A DNA stretch of 64,000 nt, from the NCBI GenBank assembly GCA_004557035.1, contig SFFB01000010.1:1-64000 (forward strand), in the 5' to 3' direction. The notes under the pieces are model-generated. The model worked only from the letters and a program-made list of their open reading frames with translations, did no database searches and had not been told where the DNA came from. The stretch's first letter is position 1, and each line of letters opens with the position of its first letter. The position numbers were made by a program, and so were the translations under genes. Below are positions 41,721 to 51,184 of the stretch, piece after piece. The stretch is from Bacteroidales bacterium. Its GTDB lineage: Bacteria; Bacteroidota; Bacteroidia; Bacteroidales; Bacteroidaceae.

Positions 41721-44700
41721 TCAATATTCCTGCCAGCACTTGATGTCGAGGTCCTCAACATCCATCGTGCAGAAGGCATAGATAAAGGCCGAAGCCAAAC
41801 GGGCGTTGGTGATGAGCGGCACGTTGAGGTCAATGGCCGCACGACGAATTTTGTAGCCATTGGTCAGCTCACCCGAGGTCAAGTTTTTCGGCACATTCAC
41901 CACCATGTCGATTTCGTGGCTGTGAAGCATGTCAAGCGCTTGAGGCTTACCCTCCTCACTTGGCCAATAAACCAAGGTGTTGTCAATACCATTCTCGGTG
42001 AGATAACGGCTTGTGCCGCCGGTTGCATAGAGATTATAGCCGTTTTCCTTAAGGATATGACAGGCAGCGAGCATTTCTGCTTTTTGTTTGCCGTTGCCGG
42101 TAGAGAGCAAGATGTTCTTCTTTGGAATGCGATGGCCCACAGAGAGCATAGCCTTAAGCAATGCAGCTCTTGAGTCTTCGCCCAAACAGCCCACCTCGCC
42201 GGTCGACGACATATCGACGCCGAGCACGGGGTCGGCCTTCTGAAGACGATTGAATGAGAACTGTGAGGCTTTGATGCCGACATAGTCTAAGTCAAATAGG
42301 CTCTTGGCCGGTTTCTCCACGGGCAGACCGAGCATAATGCGGGTGGCGAGTTCGATGAGGTTTATCTTAAGCACCTTGCTCACAAAGGGGAATGAGCGAG
42401 AAGCACGAAGGTTACACTCAATGACTTTAATATCGTTTTCCTTGGCCAAGAACTGGATGTTAAACGGACCGGATATGTGCAGCTCGCGAGCAATCTGCTT
42501 GGATATCTTCTTGATGCGGCGCGCCGTTTCTACATAAAGTTTCTGTGGCGGGAACTGTATGGTGGCATCGCCTGAGTGTACGCCGGCAAACTCGATGTGC
42601 TCTGATATGGCGTAGGCAATGATTTCGCCATCTTTGGCCACAGCGTCCATCTCCACCTCTTTGGCATGTTGCATAAAGCGAGATACCACCACGGGATGTT
42701 TCTTTGAGACATTCGCAGCCAGACGAAGGAACCTATCCAGTTCTTCAGCATTCGAACAAACATTCATGGCTGCTCCTGAAAGCACATACGACGGGCGAAC
42801 GAGCACGGGGAAGCCAACTCGGTCGATGAAGGCGTTAATGTCTTCCATCGAGGTCAAGGCGCTCCACTCCGGCTGGTCTACGCCAATACGGCCAAGCATA
42901 GCCGAGAATTTCTCGCGGTCTTCAGCGTTGTCGATGTATTTGGCGGCGGTGCCCAGCAACTTCACCTGTTCGGCGTCGAGACGCAGAGCGAGATTGTTGG
43001 GTATCTGTCCGCCGGTCGAAACAATAACACCATAAGGTGCCTCAAGTTCGATGATGTCCATCACACGCTCGAAGGTGAGCTCGTCAAAATATAGGCGGTC
43101 GCACATGTCATAGTCCGTCGACACAGTCTCAGGATTGTAGTTAATCATAATGCTGCGATAGCCTTCTTTCCTAATGGTATTGAGGGCTTGGACGCCACAC
43201 CAGTCAAACTCCACCGAAGAACCGATGCGGTAAGCACCGGAACCGAGCACGATGACAGAGCGCTGGTCGTTTTCAAACTTGATGTCGTGGGCCGTGCCAC
43301 TATAAGTGAGATACAGATAATTAGTCTGAGCAGGATATTCGGCGGCTAGCGTGTCGATTTGTTTTACTGAGGGCACGATGCCGGCTTTTTTGCGGTGTTG
43401 GCGCACTATGGCACTGGCTTGCTCGATGTCAACTTCTTTTTCCATGCCTAAGGCGCGGGCAATCTGGAAGTCTGTGAAGCCTTGCACCTTGGCTTTCAGC
43501 AGCAATTCGTCGTCGAGTTGGTCGAGGCTGCCCACCTCGTGGAGCTGTTTGTCCGTGTCGTGGATGTTTTTGAGCTTATGCAAGAACCAGTGGTCAATCT
43601 TGGTGAGCTCATGTATCTTATCCACAGAATAGCCGGCGCTTAATGCCTTTTCGATGACAAATATGCGCTTGTCTGTCGGCTCTCTGAGTGCTTCCTCGAT
43701 GTGCTCGATTTTGATTTCTTTATTATCCACGAAGCCGTGCATGCCTTGTCCAATCATGCGCAGGCCCTTTTGGATGACTTCTTCAAAGGTGCGGCCGATA
43801 GCCATCACCTCTCCGACGCTTTTCATTGACGAACCCAATTCGCGGTCCACGCCTCTGAATTTACCCAAGTCCCAACGCGGAATTTTGCAAACTACGTAGT
43901 CGAGGGCCGGCTCAAAGAAGGCACCTGTCGTTTTAGTGACAGCGTTCTTCAGGTCAAAGAGCCCGTAGCCCAGTCCGAGTTTTGCAGCCACAAAAGCAAG
44001 GGGATAACCGGTGGCTTTTGAGGCGAGGGCCGAAGAACGAGAGAGGCGGGCGTTTACCTCGATGACTCTGTAGTCTTCAGAGTTGGGGTCGAGGGCATAC
44101 TGCACGTTACATTCGCCCACGATGCCTACGTGGCGGACAATGCGGATGGCGAGTTCGCGGAGCTTATGATACTCGGCGTTGGTCAGGGTCTGCGACGGCG
44201 CAATGACGATGCTCTCTCCGGTGTGAATGCCGAGGGGGTCAAAGTTTTCCATGTTGCAGACCGTGATGCAGTTGTCGTATCGGTCGCGCACCACTTCGTA
44301 CTCAATTTCTTTCCAGCCCTTGAGACTCTTTTCCACGAGCACCTGAGGCGAGAAGGCAAAGGCTTTCTCGGCCAGTTTGTCGAGCTCTTCGCGGTTGTCG
44401 CAAAAACCCGAGCCCAGTCCGCCAAGCGCATAGGCCGCACGGAGAATGACGGGATAGCCCAGGCGCTCGGCTGCGTTTCTGGCTTCCTCCACGTTGGTGC
44501 AGGCTTCGCTCTTGATCGTCTTGACTTCGATTTCGTCGAGTTTGCCGATGAAGCGTTCGCGGTCTTCGGTGTCCATGATGGCTTCGACGGGAGTGCCGAG
44601 CACGCTGACGCCATATTTCTCCAACACACCGCTTTCGTGGAGCGCCACACCGCAGTTAAGGGCGGTTTGTCCGCCAAAGGCGAGCATAATGCCTTGGGGT

Positions 44701-44939
44701 TGTTCGCGTTGGATGACTTTCTCTACAAAGAAAGGTGTGACGGGCAGGAAATAGATGCGGTCTGCCACGCCTTCCGACGTCTGTACGGTGGCTATGTTGG
44801 GGTTGATAAGTACGGTTTCGATGCCTTCTTCCTTGAGAGCCTTGAGCGCTTGTGAGCCGGAATAGTCAAATTCGCCGGCTTCGCCAATTTTAAGAGCGCC
44901 GGAACCAAGCAGGAGTACTTTTTTTATCTGTGTTGACAT
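41721..44939 (-). CDS. carB: Carbamoyl-phosphate synthase large subunit
   Basis: The 1,072-aa product makes carbamoyl phosphate from bicarbonate, two ATP and ammonia tunnelled from CarA, feeding arginine and pyrimidine synthesis. Two homologous ATP-grasp halves are visible: LLLGSGALKIGEAGEFDYSG opens the first, and VIVLGSGAYRIGSSVEFDWC (near 565) opens the second. A C-terminal MGS-like allosteric domain begins near 945 (KKNILLSTGNGKQKAEML). Length is standard. The start MSTQIKKVLLLG (44939) is chosen over an ATG 26 codons upstream. It lies 61 bases after carA. Confidence 0.97.
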   Translation of the reverse strand: MSTQIKKVLLLGSGALKIGEAGEFDYSGSQALKALKEEGIETVLINPNIATVQTSEGVADRIYFLPVTPFFVEKVIQREQPQGIMLAFGGQTALNCGVALHESGVLEKYGVSVLGTPVEAIMDTEDRERFIGKLDEIEVKTIKSEACTNVEEARNAAERLGYPVILRAAYALGGLGSGFCDNREELDKLAEKAFAFSPQVLVEKSLKGWKEIEYEVVRDRYDNCITVCNMENFDPLGIHTGESIVIAPSQTLTNAEYHKLRELAIRIVRHVGIVGECNVQYALDPNSEDYRVIEVNARLSRSSALASKATGYPLAFVAAKLGLGYGLFDLKNAVTKTTGAFFEPALDYVVCKIPRWDLGKFRGVDRELGSSMKSVGEVMAIGRTFEEVIQKGLRMIGQGMHGFVDNKEIKIEHIEEALREPTDKRIFVIEKALSAGYSVDKIHELTKIDHWFLHKLKNIHDTDKQLHEVGSLDQLDDELLLKAKVQGFTDFQIARALGMEKEVDIEQASAIVRQHRKKAGIVPSVKQIDTLAAEYPAQTNYLYLTYSGTAHDIKFENDQRSVIVLGSGAYRIGSSVEFDWCGVQALNTIRKEGYRSIMINYNPETVSTDYDMCDRLYFDELTFERVMDIIELEAPYGVIVSTGGQIPNNLALRLDAEQVKLLGTAAKYIDNAEDREKFSAMLGRIGVDQPEWSALTSMEDINAFIDRVGFPVLVRPSYVLSGAAMNVCSNAEELDRFLRLAANVSKKHPVVVSRFMQHAKEVEMDAVAKDGEIIAYAISEHIEFAGVHSGDATIQFPPQKLYVETARRIKKISKQIARELHISGPFNIQFLAKENDIKVIECNLRASRSFPFVSKVLKINLIELATRIMLGLPVEKPAKSLFDLDYVGIKASQFSFNRLQKADPVLGVDMSSTGEVGCLGEDSRAALLKAMLSVGHRIPKKNILLSTGNGKQKAEMLAACHILKENGYNLYATGGTSRYLTENGIDNTLVYWPSEEGKPQALDMLHSHEIDMVVNVPKNLTSGELTNGYKIRRAAIDLNVPLITNARLASAFIYAFCTMDVEDLDIKCWQEY

Positions 44940-45000
44940 AATCTGTGTGGGGTTGTCTGCTGTTAATAGGAGGTGAGTGTGCGAAGGGCCTTTGTGGTGC

Positions 45001-46086
45001 TTAAAGCAGTTTGGCAAAGTCGTCGAAGAGGAACTCCGTGTCTACCGGTCCGCTGCAAGCCTCGGGGTGGAATTGGGCAGAGAACCAGGGATTGCTCTTG
45101 TGCTTGACGCCTTCGTTGGAGCCGTCGTTCATATTGATGAAGAGGGGTTCCCAGTCGGCTGGCAGTGTGTTGGTGTCTACGGCGTAGCCGTGGTTTTGGC
45201 TGGTCACGAAGCAACGGTTGGTACCCACCATTCTGACGGGTTGGTTGTGGCTTCGGTGACCGTATTTGAGCTTATAGATGGAGGCTCCGGCTGCTTTTGA
45301 GAGCAATTGGTTGCCCATACAGATGCCCATACAGGGACGCACGTTGGGCGAGGCCAGGAACCGGCGGATGTTGTCTACGGTCTTGACGCAGGTGTCGGGG
45401 TCGCCAGGGCCGTTGGCCAGGAACAGACCGTCAAACTCCAGTGTGTTGAAGTCGTAGTCCCAAGGCACGCGCACCACTTCTATACCGCGTTTGATGAGGC
45501 AGCGTATGATGTTGTTTTTCACGCCACAGTCCACGAGCACGGCGCGTTTTCCGGCTCCTTGGTTATAGGTGACAATCTCCTTGCATGACACTTGGGCCAC
45601 ATAGTTCACGCCTTCGTATTGCGCTTCAGGCACGTTGTCGGGCTCGTCGTCAAGGATGATTTTTCCCATCATAACGCCTCTTTCCCTCAGTGTCTTGGTG
45701 AGTTCTCGGGTGTCTATGCCCGTGATGCCGGTGACGCCTTCTCTTTTGAGCCAGTCGCCGAGGCTTTCTTTGGCGTTCCAGTGGCTGTAGGCTTCACTGT
45801 AGTCGCTCACGATGAGTGCCGTGGCGTGGATTTTGTCGCTTTCCATGAAGAGCGGCATGTTGTCTTGTCGGGTTTCGGCCGAGGGCACGCCATAATTGCC
45901 GGCGAGTGGGTAGGTGAGTGTCATCAGCTGTCCGGCATACGAGGGGTCGGTGAGGCTTTCGGTGTATCCCGTCATTGCGGTGTTGAACACCACTTCGCCA
46001 GCGGCGGGTTGGTCTGCGCCGAACGACCGGCCGTGAAACTGTGTGCCGTCTTCGAGGATGAGGGTTGCTTTTCGCATTGTAGCCAT
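45001..46086 (-). CDS. carA: Carbamoyl-phosphate synthase small subunit
   Basis: The 361-aa product is the glutamine amidotransferase subunit that supplies ammonia to CarB. An N-terminal CPSase small-chain domain (LILEDGTQFHGRSFGADQ) is followed by a class I GATase with the nucleophile Cys in MGICMGNQLLSKAAG and the His/Glu pair in AQFHPEACSGP. A second Met (46077, MRKATLIL) fits family starts equally well. It is 51 bases after the purF-type gene. The two tandem glutaminase genes and carB form one operon. Confidence 0.97.
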   Translation of the reverse strand: MATMRKATLILEDGTQFHGRSFGADQPAAGEVVFNTAMTGYTESLTDPSYAGQLMTLTYPLAGNYGVPSAETRQDNMPLFMESDKIHATALIVSDYSEAYSHWNAKESLGDWLKREGVTGITGIDTRELTKTLRERGVMMGKIILDDEPDNVPEAQYEGVNYVAQVSCKEIVTYNQGAGKRAVLVDCGVKNNIIRCLIKRGIEVVRVPWDYDFNTLEFDGLFLANGPGDPDTCVKTVDNIRRFLASPNVRPCMGICMGNQLLSKAAGASIYKLKYGHRSHNQPVRMVGTNRCFVTSQNHGYAVDTNTLPADWEPLFINMNDGSNEGVKHKSNPWFSAQFHPEACSGPVDTEFLFDDFAKLL

Positions 46087-46137
46087 TATGATGTTAGGTA
46101 TATATATTATTATATGTGTATGTTTGCACAGTGTTGG

Positions 46138-48015
46138 TCAGGCCATTTCGCGCTCATACCAATCGGCGTAGGCCATACATACGCGCCGTGTGCCTCCCGG
46201 TGTGGGATAGTTGCCGCTGAAGTACCAGTCGCCCGGGCTGTTGGGGCAGGCTTCGTGCAGGCCCTCAAGCGTTTGATAGACTATGCGTATGGGGGTGGTC
46301 ACCTCTTCGGGGCGGAGCATCTCGGCCATTTTTTCAGAGATTTCTTCGTCGCTGAAGTGGGCGTATATGTCTTTGACGTGGTTCACCTCGGCTATTGGTT
46401 TTGCGGCTTCGGCCTTGCAGCGGTGATAGATGTCTTCGAGGCGTTTTTCTTCACCGCGTTCGCGGGTTAGTGCGATGGCTGCTTTGAAGGCGATAAACTC
46501 GTCCATTTGTGCCATGTCTATGCCGTAATAGTCGGGGTATTTCACCTGTGGTGATGAGCTAACCACGACGATGCGTTTGGGGTGCAGACGATCGAGTATG
46601 CGTATGATGCTCTCTTTGAGCGTAGTGCCGCGCACGATGCTGTCGTCGATGACCACGAGGTTGTCTTTTTCAGGCACGACGGAGCCGTAGGTAATGTCGT
46701 AGACATGTGCAGCCAGTTCGCTTCGGCTGTTGCCTTCGGCGATGAAGGTGCGCATCTTGATGTCTTTCCAAGCCACCTTTTCGGCTCTGACTCTGCGCCG
46801 GAGGATATGTTGCAGTTCGCTGTCGTCGATGGGCTGCTTCAGCGTCTTGATTTGTTCGGCTTTTTGGCTGCTGAGCAAGTCTTCAAGACCCTCAATCAGC
46901 CCGTAGTAGGCCGCTTCGGCGGTGTTGGGGATATACGAAAAGACGGTGTCGTCTATTTCTCCCTCCACGGCCTGCAGGATGGGCTGTTGGAGTGTGCGTC
47001 CCAGCATTTTGCGTTCGCGGTAGATGTCTTGGTCTGAGCCGCGACTGAAATAGACCCGTTCAAACACACAGGCGGCGAATTTCTTCGGCTCGATGATTTG
47101 TTGGCGTCTGAGCCGGCCGGCCGCGTTCATGATGAGGGCCTCGCCGGGTTTGAGTTCGTGCACACATTCTGCCTCGGTGGCCATAGCTGTCTGTATGACC
47201 GGCCTTTCAGAGGCTACCACGAGTACTTCGTCGTCGATATAATAAAAAGCGGGTCGAATGCCCCACGGATCTCTCAGTGTGAACATTTCCCCGCTACCGG
47301 TGACACCACAAACCACATAGCCGCCGTCCCATATCGGCGCTGCCGTTTCGAGCACGTGGGCCATGTCGATGTGTTGTTCGATGTATTGTGTGATGTCGCA
47401 TCCTTCCAGTCCTTTTTGCTGTGCTTCGACAAAGAGGCGTTCACTCTCTCGGTCGAGGCGGTGTCCCAGTTGTTCGAGCAGGATGTAAGTGTCCGACACC
47501 ATTCGGGGATGCTGACCGTTGCGGGCGATGTGTTTGAAGATTTCGTCCACGTTGGTCATGTTGAAGTTGGCACAGAGGCAGAGGTTTTTGGCCCTCCAGT
47601 TGTTGCGTCGCATGAAGGGGTGCACATACGACATACCCGACTTGCCGGTGGTGGAATACCTCAGGTGTCCCATATAGAGTTCGCCGGCAAAGGGGATGTG
47701 CTGTGCGGCAAAGTCTGCGTCGGCCATTTCTTCAGCCGAGTAGGGGGCCAGTGTCCGTCCCACGTTGGCAAAGATTTCGCTGATGGCGCCTGTGCCCAGC
47801 GCACGCTCTCTGTAGAAAAACTCCTCGCCGGGCGCTGCCTGCATCTTCACGGCGGCCAGTCCTGCTCCTTCCTGCCCGCGGTTGTGCTGCTTTTCCATGA
47901 GCAGGTAGAGTTTGTTGAGCCCGTAGGCCCAAGTGCCGTATTTCTCTTGATAGTAGTTGAGCGGCTTGAGCAGTCTGACCATGGCTACTCCGCATTCGTG
48001 CTTGAGCGTTTCCAT
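46138..48015 (-). CDS. Amidophosphoribosyltransferase-type protein, extended form
   Basis: The 625-aa product is about 150 residues longer than usual PurF. It starts METLKHECGVAMVRL; Cys8 would be the N-terminal nucleophile of the class II glutamine amidotransferase after a seven-residue propeptide is removed. QHNRGQEGAGLAAV, DPWGIRPAFYY and the PRPP-binding motif NLVVIDDSIVRGTTLKESI are all present, so it is plausibly active in the first step of purine synthesis. Extra segments lie around 370-430 and after about 530. It heads the purF-carA-carB operon. Bacteroidetes often carry a second, standard PurF elsewhere. The start at 48015 is set by the nucleophile. Confidence 0.88.
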   Translation of the reverse strand: METLKHECGVAMVRLLKPLNYYQEKYGTWAYGLNKLYLLMEKQHNRGQEGAGLAAVKMQAAPGEEFFYRERALGTGAISEIFANVGRTLAPYSAEEMADADFAAQHIPFAGELYMGHLRYSTTGKSGMSYVHPFMRRNNWRAKNLCLCANFNMTNVDEIFKHIARNGQHPRMVSDTYILLEQLGHRLDRESERLFVEAQQKGLEGCDITQYIEQHIDMAHVLETAAPIWDGGYVVCGVTGSGEMFTLRDPWGIRPAFYYIDDEVLVVASERPVIQTAMATEAECVHELKPGEALIMNAAGRLRRQQIIEPKKFAACVFERVYFSRGSDQDIYRERKMLGRTLQQPILQAVEGEIDDTVFSYIPNTAEAAYYGLIEGLEDLLSSQKAEQIKTLKQPIDDSELQHILRRRVRAEKVAWKDIKMRTFIAEGNSRSELAAHVYDITYGSVVPEKDNLVVIDDSIVRGTTLKESIIRILDRLHPKRIVVVSSSPQVKYPDYYGIDMAQMDEFIAFKAAIALTRERGEEKRLEDIYHRCKAEAAKPIAEVNHVKDIYAHFSDEEISEKMAEMLRPEEVTTPIRIVYQTLEGLHEACPNSPGDWYFSGNYPTPGGTRRVCMAYADWYEREMA

Positions 48016-48091
48016 TGAGTTGTTTTTGTGTGGGTATGGTTTTAACTGCAAAAATACGTCAAGAGCGACGAACTGCAAAATAAAACCGTGC

Positions 48092-49312
48092 TTAATTTCC
48101 GCCGTTGAGGCAGGCATGGCTCAGGTCATGGCCCGTGGGGGCTTGGAAGAGGCGCAGGCCGAAGGCGGGTAGGGTGGCGATGAGGTGTTCGAAAATGTCG
48201 GCGGCTTGGCTTTCGTAGGGCACGAAGGCAGTCTCTTTGAGGTAAAACCACATTTCGAGCGGCAGGCCTTGTGGTGTGGACTCCAGTTGCCGCACGAGCG
48301 TCCAGCTCCATGGCGCTTCTTTTTCCACTCCCGGCAGGCTGCGCAGGTAGGCTGTGGCATAGTGGCGGAAAAGCGTGAGGTTGACCGCCTGCCCGTCTTT
48401 GGCCGTGTCGGGCAGTGGCAGGTTGAAGTCTTGGGTCAGTTGGGCCGTCTGGCCGGGAGTGAGCATATGGATGCTGGCCATATCGATGTGGAGCGCCCGT
48501 TTCACGCTGCGTCCCTGCCGACTTTGCATGCCTTTCCAGTTCTTGAACGAGCCGCTCACGAGTGTGTAGGGCGGAATGCTCTGAATGGTGTTGTCGAAGG
48601 CGCGTACCTTCACGGCAGTGAGTGTCACCTCTTCCACGATGCCATCGATGCCGGCGCTCGCCACGGTCACCCAGTCGCCCGGTTCGAGCAGTCGTCCGGC
48701 CGAGAGTTGGATGCCGGCCACGAGACCCAAGATGGTGTCACGAAAGACAAACATCAGTGCCGCAGCCGCCGCGCCCAATCCGGCGATGAAGCCCAGCGGA
48801 TTGCGTCCCAGCAGCAGGCCAATCACCACGATGCCGCCAATCACGTAGACCACCACCCGCACGAACTGGATGATGATGAGCACGTGGGGTTCGCTGCCGT
48901 CGCGGTACGAGTTGCTGTAGGTGGCGATGCTTTTCAAGAAGGCCGTGGCCAAGCGCACCACGGTTATGGTCATATAGATGCCGGCCGCACCGCTCACCAG
49001 CGAGACCCGTGCCGGGGCGAGGTCGGAAGTCAATGCGGGCAGTATGGCATAAAACAACAGACCGGCCACAGCCCGCCACACAGCCGTGAGCACGGATGGA
49101 TTGAAAAAATAATCGTCGATGAGTGTGCTGGTCTTGCTGGTCAGATGGACAATGAGCGGCGTCAAAATCTTGCCGGCTATCCATGTGGCTGTCCACAGCA
49201 GGGCCACCACGAGGGCCAAGAGCAACCAAGTCGACGTCTCGGACGCCGCGTCGGCACTGAGCCATCCCGTTTGTTCAATCCATTGGGTCAGAACTGTTCT
49301 GATGAAATCCAT
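48092..49312 (-). CDS. Mechanosensitive ion channel, MscS family
   Basis: The 406-aa inner-membrane protein has about four to five N-terminal helices. The pore helix and MscS core follow (FIAGLGAAAAALMFVFRDTILGLVAGIQL, then LEPGDWVTVASAGIDGIVEEV), with a cytoplasmic beta/alpha region after that. It resembles the YbdG/miniconductance subgroup with a larger C-terminal domain. It would open under membrane tension to release osmolytes. It lies 15 bases after the MFS gene, so the two are probably co-transcribed. Confidence 0.9.
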   Translation of the reverse strand: MDFIRTVLTQWIEQTGWLSADAASETSTWLLLALVVALLWTATWIAGKILTPLIVHLTSKTSTLIDDYFFNPSVLTAVWRAVAGLLFYAILPALTSDLAPARVSLVSGAAGIYMTITVVRLATAFLKSIATYSNSYRDGSEPHVLIIIQFVRVVVYVIGGIVVIGLLLGRNPLGFIAGLGAAAAALMFVFRDTILGLVAGIQLSAGRLLEPGDWVTVASAGIDGIVEEVTLTAVKVRAFDNTIQSIPPYTLVSGSFKNWKGMQSRQGRSVKRALHIDMASIHMLTPGQTAQLTQDFNLPLPDTAKDGQAVNLTLFRHYATAYLRSLPGVEKEAPWSWTLVRQLESTPQGLPLEMWFYLKETAFVPYESQAADIFEHLIATLPAFGLRLFQAPTGHDLSHACLNGGN

Positions 49313-49327
49313 AAGTGTTTTGTGAGG

Positions 49328-50557
49328 TTAATCGTCGAGTGCATTTTTGCGGAAATGTGGAGCCGCTATTCCGAGAAAGACGGCCATCGACACCAGGGCC
49401 ATAATGCCCCCGCAGAGATAGACCGTCGAGAACGAACTGCCGTGTGCCACCGCTCCGGCTGCTGCAATGCCAATGCCGATGCCCACGTCCCACGAGGTGA
49501 GGTAGGTGCCCACGGCGGTGGCGCGGCGGTTGTGTGGGGCCAAGCGTACGAAGAGGGTGTTGAAGGCCGGAAACATCATCCCGAAACCCACGCCCTGCAG
49601 TGCGCCGGCGGCCACAAAAGCCGCCACAGCCCACTCCTTGTGACTCGAGGCCAGCGGACCGCACAGACCGAGCAACACGAAGGCAGCTACCACGAGATAA
49701 AAGCCCACGGCGATGCAACGGATGAGCAGACCGCGGTCCACATACCGACCGGCCACGATGCGCGAAGCGCCCATACCCAAGGCCAGAAGCACGAAAAACA
49801 GTCCCGGTTGCACCGCCACGCCCGCCTGTGCCACATAGACCGACACATAGTTTGTCGTAGCGCCATAGGGCACCGACAGCAACATGAGCGAGAGGCCTGC
49901 CCAAATGCCTTTGGGCAAGAAGAAACGGTCGAGCGACAGTGCCCCTTGTCGCGCCATGGGGCCGGAGGGGGCTTTCACGCCCAAGGCCAAGGCCAGACCT
50001 ATCGACGAGGCCGTGGCGGCAGTGAAGAAAATCACGTCGTAGCTCACCCTTCCGTGCAAGAGCAATCCGGTCATGGGGCCGAGGCTCATGGCCAGATTGT
50101 TGGCCAGACCGTAATAGCCCAGACCTTCACCTCGTCGAGCCGAGGGCATAATGTCCACCACCACCGTGTTGCCGCCCACGGTCACGGCGCCAAAGGCCAG
50201 GCCGTGCATCACTCTCAGTCCCACAAACACCACCAAGGCGCCGCAGAGCGGATAGCCCAAGAACGCCAGCGTAAACAGCCCATAGGTGGCGAGCCAGAGC
50301 CAGCGGCGGTTGAACGAGTCGAGCAAGAAAGCTGCAAACGGTCTGACGGCCAAAGCCGCCAGGGTGTAGAGCGAGAGTATGACACCGATTGAAGCTTCGT
50401 TTTGGTCGAAAGTTTCTTTGAGATAAAAAGGCAAAAGCGGGATGAGCAGCCAAAATCCGAAATAGAGCATAAAGTTGGCCGCCACCATGGCGAGATAGTC
50501 GCGCGTGAAGAGCGGTGGCAGTGGGTGGCTTTTATGTGGAATGGATTGGCTGGTCAT
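49328..50557 (-). CDS. MFS transporter
   Basis: The 409-aa product has 12 predicted membrane helices. Family marks include the loop 2-3 segment (AVRPFAAFLLDSFNRRWLWL) and the pseudo-repeat in the second half (ASRIVAGRYVDRGLLIR). It resembles drug- or sugar-efflux members of the arabinose-efflux-type group, but the substrate is not predictable. Its promoter is probably TAACTTCG on the minus strand at 50616-50623. It starts the long minus-strand gene run. Confidence 0.88.
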   Translation of the reverse strand: MTSQSIPHKSHPLPPLFTRDYLAMVAANFMLYFGFWLLIPLLPFYLKETFDQNEASIGVILSLYTLAALAVRPFAAFLLDSFNRRWLWLATYGLFTLAFLGYPLCGALVVFVGLRVMHGLAFGAVTVGGNTVVVDIMPSARRGEGLGYYGLANNLAMSLGPMTGLLLHGRVSYDVIFFTAATASSIGLALALGVKAPSGPMARQGALSLDRFFLPKGIWAGLSLMLLSVPYGATTNYVSVYVAQAGVAVQPGLFFVLLALGMGASRIVAGRYVDRGLLIRCIAVGFYLVVAAFVLLGLCGPLASSHKEWAVAAFVAAGALQGVGFGMMFPAFNTLFVRLAPHNRRATAVGTYLTSWDVGIGIGIAAAGAVAHGSSFSTVYLCGGIMALVSMAVFLGIAAPHFRKNALDD

Positions 50558-50615
50558 GTCGATGCGTCCGGTCGTGAAAAAGCCTGTATGGCTTCTCTGA
50601 GTTGTTACTTGTGGC

Positions 50616-50623
50616 GAAGTTAG
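50616..50623 (-). promoter_or_regulatory. Likely promoter of the MFS gene (TAACTTCG)
   Basis: The minus-strand TAACTTCG differs from TAnnTTTG by one base and lies 58 bases before the MFS ATG. The -33 region is weak. Confidence 0.35.
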
Positions 50624-50908
50624 TCAAAAACGGCGGGAGAGCGTGCCCCTTCTGCCGCTTTTTTGCCTCCCGCCGCTTTGTACATAACCCGGGGCCTCGC
50701 GTGACGCTTTTGAAAATATTTTTAACGTCCGGCTTTCAGCCACCTCAAAAGTCTTGTCAATCTTCTTGTGTGAAGTAAAACTATAGTATTTATTTGTAAT
50801 AGGCTGTTTATTAGATTTATTCTGTATTTCATATAAAATTATCTTTAAGACAGTTGTGCTTCTCAACCTTCTCAAATGTCAAAATCATAAGGAAATTTTT
50901 TTGTGCAA

Positions 50909-51026
50909 GTATCGCAGAAAATCCTGTCAGTAACCCCGTTTTTCCTCTCCTTATTCCCGTTCGTCGCCCAATCCCACAAAAAAAGAGGCCGTGCGGCCCC
51001 TCCTTTTCTATCCTACGTCAAAGATA
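50909..51026 (-). repeat. Promoter-hairpin repeat, copy C (inverted)
   Basis: On the minus strand TATCTTTGACGTAGG is identical over 15 bases to copy A. A GGCC-gtgc-GGCC hairpin (50987-50998) with a T-run follows. The tail has GGAATAAGGAGAGGAAAAAC, then TTACTGACAGGATTTTCTGC, then GATA. Confidence 0.6.
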
Positions 51027-51131
51027 ACCACAAACCGTGCCCGTCAAAAAGACAAAAGGGTTTCGCAACGCTTGTTTTGTCCTTGTCATACCCAAAGGCC
51101 TTTGGGGAGGTGTCACAAAAAACCGAGTTTT

Positions 51132-51163
51132 TTTGGCATTCCGCCCACTTTGCAGTAACTTCG
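51132..51163 (+). promoter_or_regulatory. Promoter of the map-tsaD-cinA operon
   Basis: TTTG (51132-51135), 20 bases, then TAACTTCG (51156-51163) fit the Bacteroidetes consensus with one mismatch. It ends 21 bases before the map ATG. Confidence 0.6.
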
Positions 51164-51184
51164 CACCTACAAAACGCAAAAAAT

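Larger units (their letters stand above)
50558..51184. other. Divergent intergenic region
   Basis: These 627 bases contain the MFS promoter (50616-50623), the inverted copy C of the promoter-hairpin repeat (50909-51026) and the map promoter (51132-51163). A short frame at 50624-50875 on the minus strand lacks support. The rest is AT-rich and featureless to me. Confidence 0.55.

Noticed and set aside
48185..50392. A 735-codon His/Gly-rich open frame on the plus strand
   Set aside because: It lies entirely antisense to the MscS and MFS genes, both of which have clear family motifs. The GC-rich third positions of those genes remove stops on the opposite strand, and the translation has the low-complexity look of a shadow.
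50624..50875. An 83-codon minus-strand ORF between the MFS gene and map
   Set aside because: It has AT-rich biased composition, no family, no promoter or terminator, and lies in a gap with decayed repeats.
50903..51184. A 94-residue upstream extension of Map
   Set aside because: It would run through inverted repeat copy C and the promoter at 51132-51163.
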